Part shown: piece by piece, positions 16,769 to 25,066 of the stretch
How the letters are laid out: each line of letters starts with the position of its first letter
Numbering within the stretch: the first letter of the stretch is position 1
DNA from: Candidatus Chryseopegocella kryptomonas
GTDB lineage: Bacteria > Bacteroidota > Ignavibacteria > Kryptoniales > Kryptoniaceae
Assembly (NCBI RefSeq): GCF_001536065.1
Contig: NZ_CZVW01000020.1
Coordinates: 1 to 34,076, forward strand
Direction of reading: 5' to 3'
DNA length: 34,076 nucleotides
Position numbers and translations under genes: made by a program
Notes under the pieces: generated by a model
The model's input: the letters and a program-made list of their open reading frames with translations, nothing else
Told to the model about the DNA's origin: nothing
The model's database searches: none

Positions 16769-17890
16769 TTACCCGATGTATTTTCTAAATCTTGAAACGC
16801 TGAAACCAAAAATTAAAACCCCAAATGAAAGCAAAATTAAAATTTGCGAATAAAGTATATCAAAGCCAGCACCTTTGAGAAAAATTCCACGAAGTATGAT
16901 GAGAAAGTATTTCAACGGGACAAAGTTTGTGATGAATCTTATGACAGGTGGCATACTTTCAACAGGAAAAACAAATCCTGATAAAATTATATTTGGCATT
17001 GCAAAGAAGTAAGCCGTCATAAGCGCTTGCTGTTGAGTTCTTGAAATAACGGAGGCGAAAATTCCAAAACCAAGCGTCGTCAAAAGAAAAACGAAAACAG
17101 AAACGAAAAGCAAAACAATGCTCCCACGCAACGGAACTTTAAACCAGAATTTCCCGACAAGAATGACCGCCGTTGCATCAATTAAACCAATCAAGATAAA
17201 CGGCAAAATTTTCCCAATCAACAACTCATAACTCTTAACAGGCGTGACAAGCAATTGTTCAATTGTCCCCTGCTCTTTCTCACGAACCATTGACATTGAT
17301 GTCATTATCAGCGTAACAGTTATCAAGATCATCCCAATTAAACCTGGAATTATAAAAGAGTTTGATCTCATCTCGGGATTAAACCAAATTCTTATTTCTG
17401 GCTCGCAAAGCGGAATAAACTTTAAACCCTGACTTCTTAATCTTTCATCAACGATTGAAATAAATTTTTCCATAACAATGCTTGAGAAAAATCCCATAGC
17501 AATCGTTGCGGAATTTGCATCAGTCCCATCTATAATCACGGGAAGTTCAACTTTTTCATTTCTCTTCAATTTTTTATCAAATCCAGCTGGAAAAATAATT
17601 ACCATACTTGCTCTGCCTCGTTTCAAAATATCGTCAATCTCATCAAGTGTTTTTAAATTAACAACAACATTGAATGTCTCAGTTGAATTTATTGATTCCG
17701 ATATTTCATGTGTTAAGCTGGAGTTATCTTCATCAAGAATTGCAACTGGAAGATTTTTAACTTCAAAAGTTGCTGCATAACCGAGGATGAAAAGTTGTAT
17801 CACTGGGGCAATGAGCATAATTCCCATCAAAAGGCGATTTCTGCGAATTTGCGAGATTTCTTTTTTAAAAATCGCAACGATTCTAAACAT
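16769..17890 (-). CDS. ABC-2 type transporter permease, YbhR-like (second subunit)
   Basis: Inner-membrane subunit of an ABC-2 exporter, 373 aa. It has one N-terminal helix (G-I-M-L-I-A-P-V-I-Q-L-F-I-L-G-Y-A) and an extracytoplasmic domain (about 45-170) with the family's I-D-G-T-D-A-N-S-A and N-P-E-M-R-S motifs. Five C-terminal helices follow, with M-V-R-E-K-E-Q-G-T-I-E-Q-L-L-V-T-P before them. That sequence is the coupling region conserved in YbhR/YbhS and DrrB relatives. ATG at 17890 overlaps the stop of the preceding permease by one base (TGATG); the earlier TTG is unlikely. The last gene of the exporter set, it is followed by 109 nt holding no recognisable terminator before the T9SS cargo gene. 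Confidence 0.93.
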   Translation of the reverse strand: MFRIVAIFKKEISQIRRNRLLMGIMLIAPVIQLFILGYAATFEVKNLPVAILDEDNSSLTHEISESINSTETFNVVVNLKTLDEIDDILKRGRASMVIIFPAGFDKKLKRNEKVELPVIIDGTDANSATIAMGFFSSIVMEKFISIVDERLRSQGLKFIPLCEPEIRIWFNPEMRSNSFIIPGLIGMILITVTLIMTSMSMVREKEQGTIEQLLVTPVKSYELLIGKILPFILIGLIDATAVILVGKFWFKVPLRGSIVLLFVSVFVFLLTTLGFGIFASVISRTQQQALMTAYFFAMPNIILSGFVFPVESMPPVIRFITNFVPLKYFLIILRGIFLKGAGFDILYSQILILLSFGVLIFGFSVSRFRKYIG

Positions 17891-19050
17891 CAAATTTCAC
17901 GCATTAATTTTTTCAACCTGAACGAACTTAAACGAAATGTTAATAGCATAAAAAACAAAAGAAACAAAACACTTTCAATATGTTCTCTTATCCCGTTCCC
18001 TTTCAAAATAATTCCACGGATTACATCCAGATAATATCTCGCTGGGACAAGATACGAAATTCCCTGCAAAATTAAAGGCATGTTTCTTATTGGAAAAACG
18101 AAGCCAGAAAGAACGAAACTTGGCACAACCGTCGCAATAAAAGCAATCGCCATCGTTGATTGCTGTGATTTTGCAACTGTTGAAATTATCAACCCAAGAT
18201 TTAGACCGCAGAAGATAAAAATCAAAGTTACAACAAGAAGCGAGAAAAGATTTCCCTTGACTTCAAGATCAAACAAAAGATAACCAGCAAGCAAGATCAA
18301 AACCGAATCAATAAAAGCAAGCACAGCATACGGAATGACCTTACCAGCGATGATGTAAAACGGATTAACAGGAGTTGATATCAATTTTTCAAAAGAGCCA
18401 AGTTCTCTTTCCCTTGAAATTGAAAGTGAAGTCATAAGAACTGTCATTATCATCATAATTAAACCCATAAGTCCCGGAATAAAGAAATTAACGCTTTTAA
18501 GTTCTTGATTGAACCAGATTCTTGGTTTCAAATCAACAGGTGTAAATTTCTTGCCTGTGCGTTTGAAGATAAAATCTGAAACGATGTCCCTTGAAAAACC
18601 TTGAACGATTTGATAAACATAACCAAGAACGACATTTGCGGTATTTGCATCGCTTCCATCAAGGATAATCTGAACTTTGACACTTTTCCCAGAGCCAAGT
18701 TCGTTTGAGAAATTCACTGGCAAAATAATTCCAACCTTTGCTTTTCCAGATATAAGAAACTTGTCAACCTCGTTCAAGTTGTCAATTTCATCAACGAGTT
18801 TGAAAAATCCAGATGATGTAAATTTTTGGATGAATTCATTGCTGAATTGAGTTTTGTTAAGGTCGCAAACAACAAGATTAACATTTTTAATATCAGTTGT
18901 AACTCCATAGCCGAAAACAATAAGAAGGAAAAGTGGGATGATGATAATTATTATCACGCTTCTTAAATCACGGCTCAATTGGACAAATTCCTTGCGTATG
19001 ATGTTAAGAAGAGCCAGCGTTCCTGCTTTTTGTGAGAGAGACGAAAACAT
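17890..19050 (-). CDS. ABC-2 type transporter permease, YbhS-like (first subunit)
   Basis: Paralogue of the next gene, about 386 aa, same topology. The N-terminal helix is V-I-I-I-I-I-I-P-L-F-L-L-I-V-F-G-Y-G. The extracytoplasmic domain contains L-D-G-S-D-A-N-T-A-N-V-V-L-G, and five helices follow S-R-E-R-E-L-G-S-F-E-K-L-I-S-T-P-V. Both permeases are needed to form the channel in the YbhFSR arrangement. The chosen ATG at 19050 lies inside the end of the ATPase gene, a 47-nt overlap; a TTG at 19077 would overlap by 74 nt and is less likely. Neither has a clear Shine-Dalgarno, so the exact start is uncertain. Translation may depend on the upstream ATPase gene. Confidence 0.92.
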   Translation of the reverse strand: MFSSLSQKAGTLALLNIIRKEFVQLSRDLRSVIIIIIIPLFLLIVFGYGVTTDIKNVNLVVCDLNKTQFSNEFIQKFTSSGFFKLVDEIDNLNEVDKFLISGKAKVGIILPVNFSNELGSGKSVKVQIILDGSDANTANVVLGYVYQIVQGFSRDIVSDFIFKRTGKKFTPVDLKPRIWFNQELKSVNFFIPGLMGLIMMIMTVLMTSLSISRERELGSFEKLISTPVNPFYIIAGKVIPYAVLAFIDSVLILLAGYLLFDLEVKGNLFSLLVVTLIFIFCGLNLGLIISTVAKSQQSTMAIAFIATVVPSFVLSGFVFPIRNMPLILQGISYLVPARYYLDVIRGIILKGNGIREHIESVLFLLFFMLLTFRLSSFRLKKLMREI

Positions 19051-19939
19051 CTTCAATTGATGGTTGGATTTTTTCAATTTTTAAAAAGTTCAGATTTTTC
19101 TTTTTCAAGAACTCAGAAATCTCTGAAATTTTTTCATCCGCATTTTCAACAACGATGTGAATTGAATCCCCAAAGATTCCTATATCCTGAACAAAATCAA
19201 GAGAAGAAAGCACAGCGTAAGAAGTCATCAAATCTTCTGGAATTATGCTTATAACTTCACCGCCCATATATTTTTTCTTTATCTCGCTTGGTGAATCAAC
19301 AGCCATTATTTTACCGTTTAAAATAAACGCAATCCTGTTACATCTCTCTGCCTCGTCCATATAGTGAGTTGTCACAAGCACGGTTTTACCCTTTGCAGAT
19401 AAATCATAAACAAGTTCCCAAAATTGTCTTCTTGAAACAGGATCAACGCCGGAGGTTGGCTCATCAAGGAAAACAATTTTTGGCTCATGGACTATTGCTG
19501 TTGCAAAAGATAATCTCTGCCTCCATCCACCTGAAAGATGCATCGCAAGGGTTTTGCGATATTTTTCAAATGAAAGTTGCTCAATTATCTCCTCTGTCCT
19601 TTTCTGTGCAAGTTTTTTATCGTTTAGATAAATCCCCGCATAAAAACTTATATTTTCCTCAACCGTCAGATCATCATAAAGTCCAAACCTTTGGGACATA
19701 TAACCAATTATCCTTTTGACTTTTTCAGGTTCTTTTGTTATGGAAAAACCACCGACATTAGCACTTCCAGATGTAGGTCTTAACAAACCACACAGAAGAC
19801 GAACAAGTGTTGACTTCCCCGCACCATTTGGACCAAGCAATCCGAAAATTTCACCTTCACGAATTTTTAAGTTAACAGAATTTACAGCAATTATATCTCC
19901 AAATTTCTTCGTCAGATCAAATGTCTCAATATCATACAT
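19004..19939 (-). CDS. ABC-2 exporter ATPase, YbhF-like
   Basis: Nucleotide-binding subunit of the exporter, 311 aa with one ATPase domain; E. coli YbhF has two fused. Visible motifs are Walker A G-P-N-G-A-G-K-S-T (36-44), Q-loop I-G-Y-M-S-Q-R-F-G-L-Y, and a signature L-S-G-G-W (135-139) followed by R-Q-R-L-S-F-A. The W in place of the usual Q is common in this branch. Walker B is I-V-F-L-D-E-P-T (155-162), the D-loop S-G-V-D-P and the H-loop T-T-H-Y-M-D-E-A. A C-terminal domain (about 215-311) of unknown role ends the protein. The ribosome site GGAGGTGA lies just before the ATG and contains the stop codon of the fusion-protein gene, so the two are translationally coupled. Confidence 0.95.
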   Translation of the reverse strand: MYDIETFDLTKKFGDIIAVNSVNLKIREGEIFGLLGPNGAGKSTLVRLLCGLLRPTSGSANVGGFSITKEPEKVKRIIGYMSQRFGLYDDLTVEENISFYAGIYLNDKKLAQKRTEEIIEQLSFEKYRKTLAMHLSGGWRQRLSFATAIVHEPKIVFLDEPTSGVDPVSRRQFWELVYDLSAKGKTVLVTTHYMDEAERCNRIAFILNGKIMAVDSPSEIKKKYMGGEVISIIPEDLMTSYAVLSSLDFVQDIGIFGDSIHIVVENADEKISEISEFLKKKNLNFLKIEKIQPSIEDVFVSLTKSRNAGSS

Positions 19940-19945
19940 TTTAAA

Positions 19946-20905
19946 TCACCTCCATTTGATTATCACATCGGCTGGCATTCCGGGTTTGAAAATTCCATCG
20001 GAATTGTCAATTTTAACCTTAACAGCGTAAACAAGTTTAACTCTTTCATCTTTCGTCTGGACATTTTTCGGAGTGAATTCTGATTTTTGAGATATGAAGA
20101 TAATTTCGCCTTTGAAGATTTTATTGGGATAGGAATCAATTTTAACATCAACTGTGTCATTAAGTTTTATCAAACCGAGTTCTTTTTCAGGAACATAAAT
20201 TCTCACATAAACTTCGTTAAGGTTTGCAATTTTAGCGATTGGAGTTCCGGGGGCAACAAATTCGCCCACATCAACATACTTTTCAAGGACAAAGCCGGAA
20301 ATTGGAGAAATTATTTTTGACTTTTTCAGTTGAATTTCAATTGATTTAAGTTGTGCAATTGCACGGTTATAATTTGAAAGAGCAATTTTTATCTCTTCGT
20401 CTCTTGCACCTTTTTTGAGAAGTTCAAGTTTTTTCTTCGCTTCTTCATATTGAGTTTTACTTGTCTCAAATAATGTCTTCGCATTGTCAAATTGTTCCTG
20501 CGTTGCAACGCCTTCGTCATAAAGATTTTTAACACGCTCAAATTGTTTCTGTGCATTCTCAAAGTTAACTTTTGCACGATTTACGACTTCCTCCATCGCT
20601 TCAATTTCTTCCGTTCTTGCCCCCCTCAAAAGAAGTTGATATTGAGAGAAAAACGCTTCGGCTTGTGATTTCGCTTCAAGATATCTTTGATATACAAGCT
20701 CGGTATCAATTTGACACAGGACAAATCCGCTATCAACCCTGCTCCCTTCGTCAAAGTTAACACTTATAACTTTGCCATTTACTTCTGAACTTAAGATTAT
20801 CTCCCTTGCTTCAACTGTCCCGCTTGTTTCAAAAGTTTCAGATGTTCTGTTATCTGAACAGGAAAAGAGAAAAATTAAAGAGAAAAAGATGATGTGCTTT
20901 TTCAT
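19946..20905 (-). CDS. HlyD/YbhG-like membrane fusion lipoprotein
   Basis: Periplasmic adaptor for the ABC-2 exporter, 319 aa. The N-terminus M-K-K-H-I-I-F-F-S-L-I-F-L-F-S-C ends in a lipobox-like site with Cys16, so it is probably anchored by lipid rather than by a helix. The lipoyl halves are visible (N-F-D-E-G-S-R-V-D-S-G-F-V-L and I-I-S-P-I-S-G-F-V-L). Between them is a long coiled hairpin with a Y-D-E-G-V-A-T-Q-E-Q-F-D-N-A turn and two G-A-R-[TD]-E-E-I motifs, a hallmark of the YbhG group. The barrel part holds I-F-K-P-G-M-P-A-D-V. The start at 20905 is preferred over the longer frame to 20953 because of the signal sequence. It is followed directly by the ATPase and two permeases, the YbhG-F-S-R order. 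No outer-membrane channel gene lies beside it. Confidence 0.93.
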   Translation of the reverse strand: MKKHIIFFSLIFLFSCSDNRTSETFETSGTVEAREIILSSEVNGKVISVNFDEGSRVDSGFVLCQIDTELVYQRYLEAKSQAEAFFSQYQLLLRGARTEEIEAMEEVVNRAKVNFENAQKQFERVKNLYDEGVATQEQFDNAKTLFETSKTQYEEAKKKLELLKKGARDEEIKIALSNYNRAIAQLKSIEIQLKKSKIISPISGFVLEKYVDVGEFVAPGTPIAKIANLNEVYVRIYVPEKELGLIKLNDTVDVKIDSYPNKIFKGEIIFISQKSEFTPKNVQTKDERVKLVYAVKVKIDNSDGIFKPGMPADVIIKWR

Positions 20906-20924
20906 ATCTTGACTTTGTCGTTTG

Positions 20925-21803
20925 TTAAAAATAGAGATAATAGAACTTAACATTTGGTTTGATGCGTAAAGTTGGAGCTGGAAAATGAATATAATTTAAA
21001 GTGTGAATTATTCGGTTTAAGATGTCAGATTTTGTGTTAACTTTCAAAAGGTCATAATCAAGAGCAAGATAAATTTCTGAATAACCACGCCCGGCGTAGT
21101 TTATGTCCTTAACGCTGTAGCCAATGGCAAGATTTAAAAAATCAGGAATAAATTTTTCAATTTTTTCTGGCAAAAATTTTTGAAAATCTAAACTCATCCA
21201 GAAAGTCATCCCTTCGTAATCTGTGTGAAATTGTTTTTTGTAAAGAGCGTCTTTCAAACTTCCAATTTTCAAATAATCAAGCCATGTATAACCTGATGGA
21301 GTATAACTCCATTTAAATGCAACCGAATTTAGAGAAGGGAAAAATTCCTGTGCAACTGGGAAAAAAGCACCAAGTATATCTGAAATTGCATCGCTTGGGC
21401 TAAACCCCCACCTCGTCGTAAAACCATCTGTTAACTCCACAACGCCAACTTCATAAATTACGCTTATCCCAGCTCCAAAAAAAGAAGATGTCTTCCCATT
21501 AAATCCGACCCATTTAAAGATGCTTTTGTAAGCATCCGAAAGAACATAGGAGAAATAAAAATGTCCTGCTTTATCGGCTCTTATTAAATCGTTCCAATCA
21601 TCACGCCAGATGAACTTTTTAACTTTCGTCGGTTTCCACCAGACACGATTGAAATAGTCATAAGTTAAAGCTCCAAACCCCGCTGTTCCAACTGCAACAA
21701 TTCCAAGTTTCAGTTTATTCACACCAGTTTCTTTTCTGGCGAAGCTTGATGAATCATTCAAATTAAAAGCAAATGCAATTAAAAAAAGAAGCGTTCGCAA
21801 CAT
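20925..21803 (-). CDS. DUF2279-like envelope protein
   Basis: A 292-aa protein with an N-terminal signal-like stretch (M-L-R-T-L-L-F-L-I-A-F-A-F-N-L). Its middle carries a pattern I associate with the DUF2279 (YfiM-like) family: A-D-K-A-G-H-F-Y-F-S-Y (about residues 75-85) and, after two hydrophobic segments, F-S-P-S-D-A-I-S-D-I-L-G-A (about 132-144). His, Asp and Ser/Asp residues are spaced as in that family. The C-terminal half (strands such as Y-S-E-I-Y-L-A-L-D-Y-D) is unlike the short YfiM proteins and may form a beta-rich domain. Its function is unknown. It lies 16 nt after the Yip1 gene and 19 nt before the exporter adaptor gene. The family call rests on remembered motifs and needs a profile search. 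Confidence 0.7.
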   Translation of the reverse strand: MLRTLLFLIAFAFNLNDSSSFARKETGVNKLKLGIVAVGTAGFGALTYDYFNRVWWKPTKVKKFIWRDDWNDLIRADKAGHFYFSYVLSDAYKSIFKWVGFNGKTSSFFGAGISVIYEVGVVELTDGFTTRWGFSPSDAISDILGAFFPVAQEFFPSLNSVAFKWSYTPSGYTWLDYLKIGSLKDALYKKQFHTDYEGMTFWMSLDFQKFLPEKIEKFIPDFLNLAIGYSVKDINYAGRGYSEIYLALDYDLLKVNTKSDILNRIIHTLNYIHFPAPTLRIKPNVKFYYLYF

Positions 21804-21819
21804 TTTTCACAATTTTAAA

Positions 21820-22587
21820 TTATCCAAAAAATGGAAGAAACAAACTTAACACAACCCACACAACCCAGACGCCGAAAACAAGCCCGAACGATTGAATATA
21901 CTTTTTATCAAAAGCTTTCGCAAGTCCGATCGCAAAAACCGCAAGTTGCCAAAATGTAAAAAGATTAAACTTTGAAGCAAGAATATAAACTTTACTCGTT
22001 GATGGCTCCATAAAAATTGCAGGACTTACATTTGCAAAAAATGAACCAGTTATAAAAGCAAGAATTGTTGAAACGATCACCTCAACAGATGTGATTAAAC
22101 TTGAAAGCGAATAAATTGAGAACACTGTCATAAATTCAACATTACCGCCAAGGAAAAATTTACCGAGCAAAAAATAAACAAGCGACACGATTAAAAAGGA
22201 GATTGGAACACCGATCAAAATTCCAATTGTGCTAAAAATTTTTTGTGATGCCCCAACTTGCTCCAATCTTTCGCGCGCAATTTCTGCCTGTTCTTCCGTC
22301 ATCTTTCCTTCTTCAATCAACTGCTCAAATCGCTTTTCCTGAAATTGAATTAACGAATCTCGGATTTGCTCATTTCCGAATTTTAAAAAAGTGCTTACAA
22401 TTGAGATAAGGATCAGAATTAACATTGGGATAAGCCAATCGGTCAAACTTATTTTTGACTTCACAAGATTTTCAAAAACTTCGGATGGCGATGCGAAAAT
22501 TCCGGTTAGCTTATCAACAAACGGCATTGGCTTTACTTCAGGAGCAAAACTTGATTCTTGTTCATGGGGTTGAAAATTTTCTGACAT
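21820..22587 (-). CDS. Yip1-family integral membrane protein
   Basis: A 255-aa membrane protein. Residues 1-30 are polar (E-Q-E-S-S-F-A-P-E-V-K-P) and lead into F-A-S-P-S-E-V-F-E-N-L, the common opening of bacterial Yip1 domains. About five helices follow, including W-L-I-P-M-L-I-L-I-L-I-S-I-V, I-G-I-L-I-G-V-P-I-S-F-L-I-V and V-F-G-V-W-V-V-W-V-V-L. A cytoplasmic helical insert between the first two (E-K-R-F-E-Q-L-I-E-E-G-K-M-T-E-E-Q-A) is charged and probably coiled. GAGG, 5 nt before the ATG, contains part of the stop codon of the MoxR gene, so translation is coupled. The cellular role of bacterial Yip1 proteins is not known. Confidence 0.85.
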   Translation of the reverse strand: MSENFQPHEQESSFAPEVKPMPFVDKLTGIFASPSEVFENLVKSKISLTDWLIPMLILILISIVSTFLKFGNEQIRDSLIQFQEKRFEQLIEEGKMTEEQAEIARERLEQVGASQKIFSTIGILIGVPISFLIVSLVYFLLGKFFLGGNVEFMTVFSIYSLSSLITSVEVIVSTILAFITGSFFANVSPAIFMEPSTSKVYILASKFNLFTFWQLAVFAIGLAKAFDKKYIQSFGLVFGVWVVWVVLSLFLPFFG

Positions 22588-22594
22588 CTTAACC

Positions 22595-23584
22595 TCAAAT
22601 TAGTTTTAAAAGTTTTTCTATGATATCAACTGTTGAAACGCCATCTGCTTCAGCGTTGAAGTTTGTAACGAGCCGATGTCTTAAAACTGGCAAAGCAACC
22701 GCCCGCACATCATCAATTGTTGGCGTATATCTTCCATCTAAAACTGCACGAGCCTTTGCTCCAAGTATGAGATATTGGGAAGCCCTTGGACCTGCACCCC
22801 AGCTTATCCAGCGCTTGATGAAGTCAGGTGAACCATTCAAATTTGGTCTTGTCATTGTAACAAGCTTAACAGCGTATTCAATCACATTATCCGCAACAGG
22901 AACTTTGCGAACAAGGTCTTGAAGTTCAAGGATTTCTTCCCTTTTTAAAACCTTACTCACATCGGGTTGATACATACTCGTTGTTTTACGAACAATTTCA
23001 ACTTCTTCATCAAAATTCGGATAATCTATCCAAATGTTAAACATAAATCTATCAAGCTGTGCCTCAGGTAATGGATAAGTTCCTTCCATCTCAATTGGAT
23101 TTTGCGTTGCGAGGACAAAAAATGGCTGTTCAAGTTCATAAGTTTGTCCCCCGGCGGTGACTCTGTATTCCTGCATAGCTTCAAGCAATGCTGATTGCGT
23201 CTTCGGTGGAGTTCGGTTTATCTCATCAGCAAGGATTATATTTGCAAAAATCGGTCCTTTGACGAATTTAAAAAATTTTTCACCTGTGCTTATGTTTTCT
23301 TCAATGACCTCTGTCCCTGTTATATCACTTGGCATAAGGTCGGGGGTAAATTGAATTCTGCTGAATTTTAAATCAAGAACTTGAGCAAGCGTTTTTATAA
23401 GCAAAGTTTTTGCAAGTCCCGGAACGCCAACAAGCAAACAATGTCCACGCGCAAACAGAGCAATTAACATTTCTTCAATGATTTTATCCTGCCCGACAAT
23501 TACCTTCGCAATTTCGGATTTTATCTTCTTGTATGCTTCGTTAAGTTGCTGAACGACTTCAACATCACTTTTTTCTTTTCGCAC
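22595..23584 (-). CDS. MoxR-family AAA+ ATPase
   Basis: Chaperone-like ATPase of 329 aa. Walker A is G-V-P-G-L-A-K-T (53-60), Walker B I-I-L-A-D-E-I-N-R (about 116-124), and sensor 1 is within F-F-V-L-A-T-Q-N-P. The MoxR hallmark P-L-P-E-A-Q-L-D-R-F lies near 170, and the C-terminal lid has W-G-A-G-P-R-A-S-Q. Translation most likely starts at GTG 23584, with GAGG 5 nt upstream. MoxR proteins usually sit next to DUF58 and VWA-domain genes and help insert cofactors or assemble complexes. Here none of those partners is adjacent: an M16 peptidase lies upstream and a Yip1-type membrane protein downstream. The client is unknown. Confidence 0.93.
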   Translation of the reverse strand: MRKEKSDVEVVQQLNEAYKKIKSEIAKVIVGQDKIIEEMLIALFARGHCLLVGVPGLAKTLLIKTLAQVLDLKFSRIQFTPDLMPSDITGTEVIEENISTGEKFFKFVKGPIFANIILADEINRTPPKTQSALLEAMQEYRVTAGGQTYELEQPFFVLATQNPIEMEGTYPLPEAQLDRFMFNIWIDYPNFDEEVEIVRKTTSMYQPDVSKVLKREEILELQDLVRKVPVADNVIEYAVKLVTMTRPNLNGSPDFIKRWISWGAGPRASQYLILGAKARAVLDGRYTPTIDDVRAVALPVLRHRLVTNFNAEADGVSTVDIIEKLLKLI

Positions 23585-23605
23585 CTTTGCCTCGTTTTTA
23601 ATTTT

Positions 23606-25033
23606 TTACTCAATCTTATTTCCATCCGCATCATACACGACAACCGGACCAAACTTTTCAAGAACTGGTTTTATCTGCTTTGAATTTCCAGAGATGACTA
23701 TCAAAATTTTATCCGGATGCAGATATTTTTTCGCCACTTCCTGAATATCTTTTGCAGTAATTTTCTTAACTTCCTCCCTAAATCTGTCGTAAAAATCTTT
23801 TGGCAACCCGTAAATCTCAATTGTCATAATTCTTGAGGCAACCTGCGCTGGCGTCTCAATTTGGAGCGGGAATGAGCCAACGATATAATCTTTTGCCATT
23901 TTCAATTCATCTTCAGGCACTGGCTCATCAATTATTCTTCTCAACTCTTTAAGTATTTCAGCAACAGAGGAATCAGTAACTTCATTTCGCACATCCGCTG
24001 AAACGATAAATGGACCCGGATACATCCTTGAATCAAAAAAGCTTGATGCTCCGTAAGTATAGCCATGCGTTTCTCTCAAATTCATATTTATCCTTGAATT
24101 GAAATACCCACCGAGCAACATATTCATCGTGTAAATCTTAACATAATCTTTATTCTTTCTATCAATCCCAAGATGTCCAATTCTTATAGCTGATTGAACA
24201 GCGCCGGGTTTATCAACGATCACGACTTTCGTCTGGCTGACATCATTTACATTTTGAAACTTCTTTTGCGGGTTTTTACCTTTTTCCCATCTTCCGAAAT
24301 ATCTTTCAACAAGTGGGACTGCCTCGCTTGGCGTAATATCTCCAGCAAAAATTATAAACGAATTGTTCGGGATAAAATGAGTTTTATAAAAATTAACAAT
24401 GTCATCTCTTTTCATTTTTTGAATTGATTCCTCGTTTCCGCCACTTTCATTTGCGTATGGATGTCCCGAGAAAAGTTCTTTTGAAAATCTCACACTTGCA
24501 AGATAACCAGCATCTGCTTTTGACTGTTTTATTGAAGCAAGCCGTTGTGTTTTTATCCTTTCAAGTTCTTCATCCGGAAAAGTCGGATTTAAAACGACAT
24601 CCTGTAAAATATCCATCCCAACGCCGATATACTTTTTAAGAACAAGCACGCTTACATTTGTTGCATCCCAGCTTGCGGATGTGTTAAGTGAGCCACCGAC
24701 AAAATCAATTTCTTCTGCAATCTGCGTCGCACTTCTTGTCTTCGTTCCCTTTGTCAACAGCTCAGCAGTCACACTCGCAAGCCCAGGTAAATCGCCATCA
24801 TAAGTTGAACCACTTCGCACAACAAAACTAACATAAACAATTGGCTGCTCGTGATTTTCAACAACAATTACTTTGAGTCCATTCGGAAGCGTCTTTTCAA
24901 AATACGATGGAAATTTAACTTTGCTTTCTGGACCGGGTTTTGGTGGTTTAGTTCTATCAATTTTCTCCTGCGAATCTGAAACAGAAGTTAAAAAGAGTAT
25001 GAGCATAAGCAATGTTCCAATTTTTTTCAACAT
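23606..25033 (-). CDS. M16B peptidase-like subunit lacking the zinc site (R/Y subunit)
   Basis: A 475-aa M16 (pitrilysin/processing peptidase) protein with a signal peptide (M-L-K-K-I-G-T-L-L-M-L-I-L-F-L-T). The overall two-domain fold is intact: N-terminal domain with L-P-N-G-L-K-V-I-V-V-E, and C-terminal domain with M-L-L-G-G-Y-F-N-S-R-I. The zinc motif HxxEH is replaced by S-V-T-A-E (87-91) within G-L-A-S-V-T-A-E-L-L-T-K-G-T, and the downstream Glu region reads R-I-K-T-Q-R. It therefore cannot bind zinc in the standard way. It keeps N-L-R-E-T-H-G-Y-T-Y-G in the C-terminal domain, the R/Y pair that the non-metal partner supplies in two-subunit M16B enzymes. GGAGGA, 7 nt before the ATG, is a strong ribosome site. 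Two zinc-site paralogues lie directly upstream. Confidence 0.94.
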   Translation of the reverse strand: MLKKIGTLLMLILFLTSVSDSQEKIDRTKPPKPGPESKVKFPSYFEKTLPNGLKVIVVENHEQPIVYVSFVVRSGSTYDGDLPGLASVTAELLTKGTKTRSATQIAEEIDFVGGSLNTSASWDATNVSVLVLKKYIGVGMDILQDVVLNPTFPDEELERIKTQRLASIKQSKADAGYLASVRFSKELFSGHPYANESGGNEESIQKMKRDDIVNFYKTHFIPNNSFIIFAGDITPSEAVPLVERYFGRWEKGKNPQKKFQNVNDVSQTKVVIVDKPGAVQSAIRIGHLGIDRKNKDYVKIYTMNMLLGGYFNSRINMNLRETHGYTYGASSFFDSRMYPGPFIVSADVRNEVTDSSVAEILKELRRIIDEPVPEDELKMAKDYIVGSFPLQIETPAQVASRIMTIEIYGLPKDFYDRFREEVKKITAKDIQEVAKKYLHPDKILIVISGNSKQIKPVLEKFGPVVVYDADGNKIE

Positions 25034-25066
25034 ACCTTTTCCTCCGAAAATTTTTGTTGCTAAAAT

